From Deltaproteobacteria bacterium (GTDB lineage Bacteria; Bdellovibrionota; UBA1018; UBA923), in assembly GCA_016194725.1 (NCBI GenBank), contig JACQAW010000125.1:1-20664 (forward strand): a stretch of DNA of 20,664 nt, given 5' to 3'. The position numbers and the translations under genes are program-made. Below are positions 1 to 6,496 of this stretch, piece by piece. Below the pieces are notes generated by a model that saw only the letters and a list, made by a program, of their open reading frames with translations, had not been told where the DNA came from and searched no databases. Numbering within the stretch: position 1 is the stretch's first letter; each line of letters begins with the position of its first letter.

Positions 1-177
1 GAAATTTTTTTACAGCAAATCTCGGGGAATCAGCGCCAGTTTTTTGACGGTGACAGGGCCGCACGGCTGGGGCTTCGGCCTATAGAGCCGACATCACTGT
101 GGTTTTATCGTGCATAAAATGTAACTGTAATGGTTTTCACTTTTCCACCAAAATTGAATAAAGAAAGAGAGAAAAAA
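1..177. other. Left-edge non-coding stretch
   Basis: No gene can be supported here. A short GC stem with a UUCG-type loop (GGC-TTCG-GCC at 71-80, flanked by CGGCT 64-68 and AGCCG 86-90) is visible, but no T-run follows it. TAAAAT at 114-119 could be a -10 element for the exported protein downstream, but no convincing -35 accompanies it. Confidence 0.4.
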
Positions 178-1035
178 ATGAAAACCAAATTAATTTATCC
201 GTTCACGAAAGCATTCTGCGCATCCTCTTTTGTGCTGTCAGCGCTTTTTTTCGCTCTTCCGGCGGATGCCGATTCGGTGACCTGCGCGCCCGGCGCACCC
301 GAACCCGCTCAGCTGGAAAAGGGACCCATACGGACTATAAAAATCACTAAAACCCTTCCTATCCCCGCGGGGGCGGCTGGATTTACCGTAGCCGGCCAGG
401 AAGAAGTCTCCGAGACCCATATTTTCATTCCAAATGCTTCGCCATTTTTCCAGCATTGGCAAGGAAGCCAGCATAGCGCCCCAGACTGCTTATTGGTGAA
501 GACCAACAACATGTCGACGAAATACGACCGCAAAATTCCGGCGGGAACGACTCTTGATTTCGTTGGCGCCGTCACTGACCCCGAGCAGCTCAAAAAAGTC
601 AGCATTGATGGGTACATAAATGAGCAGTCCACCGTCATGGCGTACCGCTCAAGGTTCAATCCTCAGGAAAAATACTTCCTGAGTTGCCATCGATACGTTC
701 GCGTCTATAAAGGTGTTTACCTAGGGTATCCATCCTACGCGTCGCAGTGGCCGCTTCATGAGGTACGCATCGAGAAGCCAGAGGTCCGCGATATCCAACA
801 CGCGCTAGGTAACAATGCCAGTATGGCATTGCGCCTGGCACCAGGCAATTGTCCCGACGCTCCTCGACACGCGCTGATGTTAGATAACGAGATGTCAGAA
901 ATGTTGTCGGCGCTCACTACGGCAACTCGGGACTCCAAATCTGCCGAAGAAGGCACCGCGAAGTTGGATATCGGCGCTCCTGAGTTGCCGAATACCGGCG
1001 CTCGATCGAACGTTACAGCCCAGCCGGCCATCTGA
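178..1035 (+). CDS. Exported protein of unknown function
   Basis: I do not recognise this family. The protein is 285 residues from the chosen ATG at 178, which has a purine-rich ribosome-binding stretch (AAGAAAGAGAG) just upstream. An in-frame ATG at 130 would add 16 residues in front of the signal peptide and is less likely. The N-terminus has lysines, a hydrophobic core around residues 13-28 and an AlaAspAla cleavage site near residue 31, so export by Sec is expected. The mature part has four scattered cysteines (near residues 37, 106, 170 and 224), which would allow disulfides in the periplasm. The tail is Ala/Pro/Thr rich and looks disordered. The gene converges on the hydrolase gene 20 bases away. 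The coding call is firm; the function is unknown. Confidence 0.75.
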   Translation: MKTKLIYPFTKAFCASSFVLSALFFALPADADSVTCAPGAPEPAQLEKGPIRTIKITKTLPIPAGAAGFTVAGQEEVSETHIFIPNASPFFQHWQGSQHSAPDCLLVKTNNMSTKYDRKIPAGTTLDFVGAVTDPEQLKKVSIDGYINEQSTVMAYRSRFNPQEKYFLSCHRYVRVYKGVYLGYPSYASQWPLHEVRIEKPEVRDIQHALGNNASMALRLAPGNCPDAPRHALMLDNEMSEMLSALTTATRDSKSAEEGTAKLDIGAPELPNTGARSNVTAQPAI

Positions 1036-1055
1036 AGTCGAAGAGCCTTAAAAGG

Positions 1056-1763
1056 TCACTGGCGCTGCAAACGCTGAAAGACCGCACTGAAGGCCGCAGG
1101 CGAAAAAAGCATTCCCATGTGCCCGACATCGGAAAGATGAATCGTGTCTTCGTTGGCCGCGAACACTCGTGGAATAACGATGTTATCCGAGCCCGCGACG
1201 ATTGACGTGAACTGAACCGCGGCTGCTTTGCCGCGCGATGCTTCAAGTCGTTGCAGGAGCGCGGAGTCTGGCCGCAGCTCGCGGCCCACGCGCGAGGCAA
1301 CCCAGTACGCGTTGTAAGTGCCGCGATGTGGCGTGCCCAGGGTGACGCATTGATCGACGCGTCGGGCACCGCCAAGCTCTTGCAGATAAACTCGCGCAAC
1401 CAGCCCGCCCAGGGAATGGCAAACAAGGTCAATTCGCCCGCCGCGCACGTGCTTGCGCAGATACTCTTTAAGCTCTCGCGCGCCGTTTTCAATTCCCGCG
1501 GCTGAACGATAGTTGAACGACAGCACCTGGTTCGCGCCGCCGCGCGCGCGCAGGTATGTTCCCAGCAGCAGCATGCCGGAGCGATTGGCCATATAGCCAT
1601 GAATCAAAACCACCGTGCGCTGCTCGCCCTTGCGCGTGGTTCGCTTTTCGGAGCGCCTCACGCCAAATGGAAAAAGCACGCCAGCCGCCGCCATAGCCAG
1701 CAGCTCACGGCCCACCAGCTGCCAAACCGGTCGTTCGGATGGCGGATAGTCTTTTATCGCCAT
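1056..1763 (-). CDS. Alpha/beta hydrolase, lipase/esterase-like
   Basis: A 235-residue alpha/beta-hydrolase. The oxyanion-hole segment VVLIHGY is at residues 51-57 and the nucleophile elbow CHSLGG is at 115-120, with Ser117 as nucleophile. Asp193 (GSDNIV) and His215 (DVGHMGM) complete a plausible triad. This Cys-His-Ser-Leu-Gly elbow and the TLGTPHRGT segment (141-149) are typical of PGAP1-like and bacterial triacylglycerol lipases. Residues 21-34 are hydrophobic and could anchor the protein in the membrane. The start lies 3 bases after the stop of the YheU-family gene, so the two are almost certainly co-translated. In E. coli yheU also lies beside a hydrolase gene (yheT), but this protein is shorter and reads as lipase-like rather than YheT-like. 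The substrate cannot be told from sequence. Confidence 0.85.
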   Translation of the reverse strand: MAIKDYPPSERPVWQLVGRELLAMAAAGVLFPFGVRRSEKRTTRKGEQRTVVLIHGYMANRSGMLLLGTYLRARGGANQVLSFNYRSAAGIENGARELKEYLRKHVRGGRIDLVCHSLGGLVARVYLQELGGARRVDQCVTLGTPHRGTYNAYWVASRVGRELRPDSALLQRLEASRGKAAAVQFTSIVAGSDNIVIPRVFAANEDTIHLSDVGHMGMLFSPAAFSAVFQRLQRQ

Positions 1764-1766
1764 GTC

Positions 1767-2000
1767 TTACTCGGCACCTGCCGGCACATCGCCGGGCCGC
1801 ACAATGGCGATACTTTCGGATTCCGAATCGTAAAGAATCTGCGCGTCGCCTTTTTCGAGCTGCCGTCGAATCTGCTCTACTTTGGCGTTCAGCGAAACTT
1901 CGCGATCACCGTAATCGGTGCCTTCGCGCAGCACAAACGACTCGATGACGCCGTTCAAGACCTCTTCTCTTAATTTATCGAAAGGAATGCGAATACCCAT
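1767..2000 (-). CDS. yheU: YheU-family (UPF0270) small protein
   Basis: A 77-residue protein matching the YheU/UPF0270 family (Pfam PF06794). The hallmark IESFVLREGTDYG is at residues 18-30, followed by the conserved KVEQIRRQL helix and an acidic middle. Length agrees with the usual 70-80 residues, which is why I start at the ATG at 2000 rather than a longer upstream frame. No Shine-Dalgarno sequence is visible upstream of this ATG. A TACATA box lies only six bases upstream, so a very short leader is possible. The molecular function of the family is not established. It heads a two-gene unit with the lipase-like hydrolase and diverges from fadJ across 42 bases. Confidence 0.88.
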   Translation of the reverse strand: MGIRIPFDKLREEVLNGVIESFVLREGTDYGDREVSLNAKVEQIRRQLEKGDAQILYDSESESIAIVRPGDVPAGAE

Positions 2001-2042
2001 AGGGAGTATGTACCAGTTCTTTAATCTTAGTGATAGCGTGGG

Positions 2043-4145
2043 GTGGTGAAACCCATTCAACTGACCAAACGTGCCGATCATGTGGCCCTGATCACTTTTG
2101 ATTCCCCGCAGAAATCGGTCAATACCCTTACGAACGAGTCCATTGACTGCCTGGAAGAAATTCTGGACGAGCTCGCGGGTGACTCCTCAATCCGCGCCTG
2201 CGTTTTAAACAGCGCAAAAAAAGACAGCTTCATCGCAGGCGCCGATTTGGATGCGCTGCATGCCGTAACCACGGCAAAAGAAGCGGAACGGCTTTCGCGC
2301 CGAAGCCACGCCCTGCTGAACCGCGTGGCCCAGCTGCGCATTCCCGTCGTCGCGGCCGTGCATGGCTCCGCGCTGGGCGCCGGCTTGGAAATCATGCTGG
2401 CCTGCGACTACCGCGTGGTGACCAACGACTCGCGTACCGTATTCGCGCTTCCCGAAGTTCAGCTGGGATTGCTGCCCGGTGGTGGTGGCACGCAAAGGCT
2501 TTTTCGCCTCATCGGCCTGCGCGAGGCGCTGCCCATGCTTTTGGCTGGAAAACGCGTGCGCGCGAAAAAAGCGCTCGAGCTGGGGCTCGTCGACCGTGTT
2601 GTCGAAAGAGAAACACTTATCGAAACCGCCGCCAGGTTTGCGCTCAAGCAGGCAAAGCACAAGACACGGCTGCTGCGCGGCCGCCTTTCCATTGTTGATC
2701 GCGCGCTGATGTTTCCGCTGGTGCGCACGCTGCTGCTGCGGCAAGCCCGCAAGTCGGTGCTACGCAAAACCAGTGGCCTGTATCCGGCTCCGATGGCCAT
2801 TCTGAAATGCGTTGAAACCGGCTTGCGCCGCGGCATGCATGCAGGCCTGGAAAAAGAATCCGAGCTTTTCGGCAGACTGGTCGTCAGCCCCGAAGCGAAA
2901 CACCTGATCTGGCTGTTTCACGCCACCCACGAGCTCAAACGCGCCGCGGGCAAGCCGTCCGTGAAAACACTGGGCGTACTGGGCGCCGGTCTCATGGGCG
3001 AGGGCATCGCCACGGTTTCGTTGCCACTCAACAAGGTGGTCCTGAAAGACGTTTCGGCCGAGTCGATGAGCCGCGCGAAGTCGCATATCAGCGCCTACCT
3101 GGGCAAACGCTCGGGTACGTCCATGCTGGAACGCCTCAGCTGCACCACCGAAATGCGCGAGCTGGCGGGCTCAGAGCTGATCATCGAAGCCGTCTTCGAG
3201 AATCTGGAGCTCAAGCGAAGAGTGCTGGCCGAAGTGGAAGCCGTGGTTTCACCCACGGCCGTTTTCGCATCGAACACGTCGGCATTGCCCATTGGGCAAA
3301 TCGCGGCGCGCGCCCGGCACCCCGAACGCGTGCTGGGCATGCACTATTTTTCGCCAGTGCCCCGGATGCCATTGCTTGAAATCGTGGTCACCGCGCAAAC
3401 TTCAGCCACCGCGCTGAGTACCGCGCAGTCGTACGGCGCGGCCCAGGGCAAAACCGTCATCGTCGTCAAGGACAGCCCGGGATTTTACACCACCCGCATT
3501 CTGGCGCCGCTGCTGAACGAAAGCATGCTTTTGCTCGAAGAGGGCGCCTCGATCGAGGCCGTCGACAAAGCCATGAAGCGCTTCGGCTTTCCGGTGGGCC
3601 CGATTGCGCTGCTGGATGAGGTTGGAATCGACGTGGGCGCCCATGTGGCCAAAGACCTGGGCAAGGCCTTTGAAGCCCGTTCGGGCGAAGCCTCGGAAGC
3701 TCTGAGCCGCATGCACCAGGCGGGCTATGCCGGAAAAAAAAATCACCGCGGCTTTTATGTCTACCCGAAGGGCAAAAAGAAAGCGGGCAAGAAGCTGGTC
3801 AACGAGAAGGTTTACGAATTTTTTGGCGGCTCCACGCGCAAGCACTTCGAACCCACGCTGATTGCCGACCGCATCGCGCTGATGATGATCAACGAGGCCA
3901 TCTACTGCTTGCAGGAAGAGGTTATCCGTTCACCGCTCGATGGCGACGTCGGTGCCGTGCTTGGCCTGGGATTTCCGCCGTTCCAGGGCGGCCCGTTTCA
4001 TTATGTCGACACCATGGGTGCCGCGCGAATCGCCACGAGGCTGTCAGATCTGACTTTGGCCTTTGGTCCGCGTTTCAAGCCTGCACCCCTGCTGCTGAAG
4101 ATGGCGCAGTCCGAAAGCCGATTTTTTCAGACCAAAAACCATTAA
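2043..4145 (+). CDS. fadJ: Fatty-acid oxidation complex alpha subunit: enoyl-CoA hydratase / 3-hydroxyacyl-CoA dehydrogenase
   Basis: A full-length (700 aa) FadJ-like bifunctional enzyme of fatty-acid beta-oxidation, hydrating enoyl-CoA and then oxidising the 3-hydroxyacyl-CoA with NAD. The N-terminal crotonase domain (about 1-190) has the IAGAD oxyanion segment at 64-68. The two catalytic glutamates are expected at Glu116 (AGLEIML) and Glu138 (LPEVQLGLLPG). The NAD-binding domain starts near 308 with GAGLMG (314-319), followed by NTSALPI at 411. His434 (GMHYFSP) and Glu446 (LLEIV) form the dehydrogenase dyad. C-terminal helical domains run from 480 and include FPVGPIALLDEVGID, FadJ-like wording. 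The frame opens with tandem GTG codons at 2043 and 2046, since an in-frame TAG lies just upstream at 2034; no good ribosome-binding site is visible. No thiolase partner (fadI) is in the window. Its stop overlaps that of the convergent DUF4442 gene. Confidence 0.95.
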   Translation: MVKPIQLTKRADHVALITFDSPQKSVNTLTNESIDCLEEILDELAGDSSIRACVLNSAKKDSFIAGADLDALHAVTTAKEAERLSRRSHALLNRVAQLRIPVVAAVHGSALGAGLEIMLACDYRVVTNDSRTVFALPEVQLGLLPGGGGTQRLFRLIGLREALPMLLAGKRVRAKKALELGLVDRVVERETLIETAARFALKQAKHKTRLLRGRLSIVDRALMFPLVRTLLLRQARKSVLRKTSGLYPAPMAILKCVETGLRRGMHAGLEKESELFGRLVVSPEAKHLIWLFHATHELKRAAGKPSVKTLGVLGAGLMGEGIATVSLPLNKVVLKDVSAESMSRAKSHISAYLGKRSGTSMLERLSCTTEMRELAGSELIIEAVFENLELKRRVLAEVEAVVSPTAVFASNTSALPIGQIAARARHPERVLGMHYFSPVPRMPLLEIVVTAQTSATALSTAQSYGAAQGKTVIVVKDSPGFYTTRILAPLLNESMLLLEEGASIEAVDKAMKRFGFPVGPIALLDEVGIDVGAHVAKDLGKAFEARSGEASEALSRMHQAGYAGKKNHRGFYVYPKGKKKAGKKLVNEKVYEFFGGSTRKHFEPTLIADRIALMMINEAIYCLQEEVIRSPLDGDVGAVLGLGFPPFQGGPFHYVDTMGAARIATRLSDLTLAFGPRFKPAPLLLKMAQSESRFFQTKNH

Positions 4146-4621
4146 GACGCCTTGGCTTTGCTCTTCAATGACAACGTCAGCGTGAAACGAGCCACCGGGT
4201 CTTCGGAAGACTTGGGGCAAATCGCCGTGATGTGCACGGGAAGGTTTTCGCGCTCGCCCGAAGCCACGGTTTTTTTGACCAGCTCCTGAATGGCGTCGCC
4301 CTCGTCGCAGATGAAATGCACGTCGCTCATGGGACGCTTGAGGAACTCAGCTTTGAAATCCTTGAACACGAGCGAGATTTTATTTTCTTTCTGCGCGTCG
4401 ATAAGCTTCATCGCCATAATGCCGCCGGCGCAGTCCGCCCCGGTGCAAAGCACGCCGAAGTACATCGAGCCCCAGTGGTTCTTCGTGCGAAAAGTCAGCG
4501 GAACCTTCACCACGGCGCGCCGATCAGTCAGCTCGATCACAGAGGGTTTAACAAAGAAAATCATCGGAATTTTGAAAGCCCCGAAAATTCTCAGATATGC
4601 CGTTTCTTTCAGGAGTGCCAT
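4142..4621 (-). CDS. DUF4442 hotdog-fold thioesterase-like protein
   Basis: A 159-residue protein resembling the DUF4442 (PF14539) group of hotdog-fold, putative acyl-CoA thioesterases. The family-type segment TFRTKNHWGSMYFG is at residues 43-56, followed by a central helix with Asp63 (GADCAGG) that could carry the catalytic acid. The strand region around 82-94 (ISLVFKDFKAEF) follows. It is the last gene of a three-gene minus-strand operon: its ATG directly abuts the TAG of the exported Pro-Val-repeat protein, so translation is probably coupled. The TAA overlaps the fadJ TAA inside the palindrome TTAA at 4142-4145. A role on acyl-CoA would fit the neighbouring fadJ, but that gene is on the other strand, so this is only a suggestion. 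Confidence 0.72.
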   Translation of the reverse strand: MALLKETAYLRIFGAFKIPMIFFVKPSVIELTDRRAVVKVPLTFRTKNHWGSMYFGVLCTGADCAGGIMAMKLIDAQKENKISLVFKDFKAEFLKRPMSDVHFICDEGDAIQELVKKTVASGERENLPVHITAICPKSSEDPVARFTLTLSLKSKAKAS

Positions 4622-5485
4622 CTACTCGAAGTCTACCACGAATGCCTCGGGCAGGGTAAACGAAGCGGCCTGAAATGAGCTATTCAGCACAGAAATGCGA
4701 CGCAGTTCGACGTGCCGAACATTGGCCATTTCGGTCATCAAAGCCACGCGCACCAGCGTGAGCCCAAGACTGTCTTGCTGCTGAGTAAATCCGGTATCCA
4801 TGTCCAGCACCATCGTCTTGTCTTCGAGTCCCGTGCCCTGATCGACCACATAGGTCAGGGCGATTCGCGCGATCACGCCGTCGGTCCGGAAGGTGGCATC
4901 GAAGAAAAAATCCCGTCCGTATTTCACAACCTGAGTGCCGGAATCGGTGGTCAGAATCGAGCTCACCAGATCCAGATCGCCCAGCGTCTGCGAACCGTGC
5001 ACATGAATGCGCTTGGCGGCAATCAGCGGAACGGCAGCCCGATTCACTTTCACATCACCGATGAAGTATTCGCGGCTCGGAGTGCGGGCCGGAAACTGAT
5101 GCACGAGCACCAGCTGGTACTGCAAGTCTTCATTTCTGGAGACCTTGCAGCTCTCGAACGGAATCGCGATCCCGGTCAGGTCAGGCGACTTCAGCACGGC
5201 GCCGCACTTCGTGGGGCTCGGCGCATAGTAGGCCCCGTTGGCCACGATGGTTACGGTCAGCGTTTCGCCGGCTTTCAGTTCTGCTGCCGAGTACCGCACC
5301 GATATCACGCTGAACAGCGGCAACTGCCTTGATCCGCCACCGTCCGGGTACCCTGGTGGCACTGGCACTGGCACTGGCACTGGCGAAGACGCCCGGCTTC
5401 CATGTCCGTGTCCATCTCCGACTTCGCTGCCACCGCCCGCAAAGGCCAGGTTCGTGATGAGAAATAAAAACGTGATGAACTTCAT
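4622..5485 (-). CDS. Exported protein with Gly/His and Pro-Val repeat linker
   Basis: A 287-residue protein not recognised beyond its architecture. The ATG at 5485 is preceded by AAGGAAG, and residues 1-16 form a short Sec signal peptide ending AlaPheAla. The mature N-terminus is low complexity: GGGSE, then GHGHG (residues 25-29), then a Pro-Val dipeptide run (about 35-43) and a Pro/Gly-rich stretch to 51. From about residue 55 the protein is a beta-rich domain (about 230 aa) with two cysteines about 20 residues apart. The start codon overlaps the stop of the TIGR02147 gene as ATGA. TIGR02147 genes are often coupled to a downstream exported protein, so this is the likely regulated partner. 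It could be a surface or periplasmic protein with a flexible stalk. Confidence 0.8.
   Translation of the reverse strand: MKFITFLFLITNLAFAGGGSEVGDGHGHGSRASSPVPVPVPVPPGYPDGGGSRQLPLFSVISVRYSAAELKAGETLTVTIVANGAYYAPSPTKCGAVLKSPDLTGIAIPFESCKVSRNEDLQYQLVLVHQFPARTPSREYFIGDVKVNRAAVPLIAAKRIHVHGSQTLGDLDLVSSILTTDSGTQVVKYGRDFFFDATFRTDGVIARIALTYVVDQGTGLEDKTMVLDMDTGFTQQQDSLGLTLVRVALMTEMANVRHVELRRISVLNSSFQAASFTLPEAFVVDFE
5358..5384. repeat. Hexanucleotide tandem repeat (GGCACT)4 plus GGC
   Basis: Four perfect copies of GGCACT plus a partial copy lie inside the exported protein gene. On the coding strand they read as alternating Pro and Val codons. The unit is a multiple of three, so slippage would lengthen or shorten the linker without breaking the frame. 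Confidence 0.9.
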
Positions 5486-6291
5486 TTTTGAGCTTCCTTG
5501 ATATTGAAAAATTGGACTGAAAGGCAGTAAACAGAGTTGTTGGCGTCGCCCGCGTCGAGCTTGCGGCAAAAGCGCCTGCGAAAATTCTTGATCCAGCGCT
5601 TGGCCTCGACCATGCGCTGCTTGTCGATAGGCACGAAGATGGCCGAAAAGCTGCGCTCTTCGAGGGGCTGATTGTCCAGCGCCAGCATGGCCCGCTCCAG
5701 CACCTGCCTGTGAAATTTGCGAATCGCGCTGGAAGGCGTCTGCTCGTTGACGGCGACGAATTCCTGAAGGCGGGTAACCTTGCCGCGCTTTACCTCGATG
5801 AGCTTCAGGCGCTCGAGCCGCTCCATGGCGTCGCGGGCTTCGACCGCCGAAATTCCCAGGGCCTTGCTGATCCAGGCCGGGTCGTTCTTGAACTCGGGCA
5901 GCGAGATGAGCTGGATGAGCGCGAAGTGATACCAGTCCGAGACGGCCTGAAAGGCGTCGAGCTGCAGGTCGTGAAACGATGAGTTGATTCGGTTTTTTTC
6001 GAGCCGCACTTTAGCCAGTTCGCGATTCACGCGACCGCGCGCGTGCTGGCTTTCGACCAGGTCGCAGAATACGTCAGATTCGCTGGCGCTGAAGCCCAGC
6101 GTGGTTGCTATGCCACTGGCACGTTCACGCGAAAGGCCCTGCTTGCCGTTCAGTACTTCGCTCAACCGCGAGGCCGGCAGCGCCAGGTCGCGGGCAAAAG
6201 CGCGCAGGGAATAGCGCGCATTCTGCTGGCAACGACTTTCAAGCTCGCGCTTCAAGATCCGACGATAATCGGTTTCCCCGGCAATTAACAT
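5482..6291 (-). CDS. TIGR02147 / DUF4423 family regulatory protein
   Basis: A 269-residue protein with the layout of the TIGR02147 family, common in Fibrobacter and Bdellovibrio relatives. An N-terminal XRE-like helix-turn-helix covers about residues 28-65 (YSLRAFARDLALP, then SRLSEVLNGKQGLS). The DUF4423 core starts near 118 with SDWYHFALIQLISLPEF and contains a second winged-helix-like part (WISKALGIS, then ERLERLKLI). The tail ends in VYCLSVQFFNI, typical of the family. I start at the ATG at 6291 because family members begin close to the helix that precedes the HTH; AGGAG and AAAGG lie upstream. It probably controls its own operon and perhaps the divergent beta-propeller gene: two perfect dyads sit in the shared upstream region. 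Its last codons overlap the next gene as ATGA. Confidence 0.88.
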   Translation of the reverse strand: MLIAGETDYRRILKRELESRCQQNARYSLRAFARDLALPASRLSEVLNGKQGLSRERASGIATTLGFSASESDVFCDLVESQHARGRVNRELAKVRLEKNRINSSFHDLQLDAFQAVSDWYHFALIQLISLPEFKNDPAWISKALGISAVEARDAMERLERLKLIEVKRGKVTRLQEFVAVNEQTPSSAIRKFHRQVLERAMLALDNQPLEERSFSAIFVPIDKQRMVEAKRWIKNFRRRFCRKLDAGDANNSVYCLSVQFFNIKEAQK

Positions 6292-6307
6292 AATACTGGC
6301 CTTTACT

Positions 6308-6329
6308 CCTGGCGGCTTAATACGCCAGG
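6308..6329 (-). promoter_or_regulatory. Inverted repeat just upstream of TIGR02147 gene (operator or RNA hairpin)
   Basis: CCTGGCG at 6308-6314 and CGCCAGG at 6323-6329 are perfect 7-base inverted arms around an AT-rich 8-base centre. Read on the minus strand, the 3' arm includes part of the AGGAG that could serve as ribosome-binding site. The element could therefore be a DNA operator or an mRNA hairpin that masks translation start. The palindrome is seen directly; its function is inferred. Confidence 0.5.
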
Positions 6330-6347
6330 CTGGGACCCCCGTCAAGC

Positions 6348-6370
6348 TCACAGAACAGGTCGTTCTGTGA
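6348..6370. promoter_or_regulatory. Perfect 9-base dyad, candidate operator
   Basis: TCACAGAAC at 6348-6356 and GTTCTGTGA at 6362-6370 are perfect inverted arms separated by AGGTC. No T-run follows on either strand, so it looks more like a dimeric regulator site than a terminator. It lies between the divergent TIGR02147 and beta-propeller genes, 57 bases from the regulator start and 126 bases before the propeller start. Confidence 0.5.
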
Positions 6371-6496
6371 ACGAGGTGTTCCGTGAGTTTCCGCCAGATG
6401 GGACTGGCAAAAGCCGAATTGAGACACTACTAAGGCCACCAACAGAAGCCACTGGAGCACTTTTTCAGCGGCACAACCCTCGGAGGTCGTCTTTAA

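Noticed and set aside
62..91. Small UUCG-loop hairpin at the left edge as a terminator
   Set aside because: The stem is short and interrupted and no T-run follows, so it is not called.
5358..5384. Short tandem repeat as a CRISPR or mobile-element trace
   Set aside because: The unit is six bases, in frame, inside a coding sequence, with no spacers or transposase.
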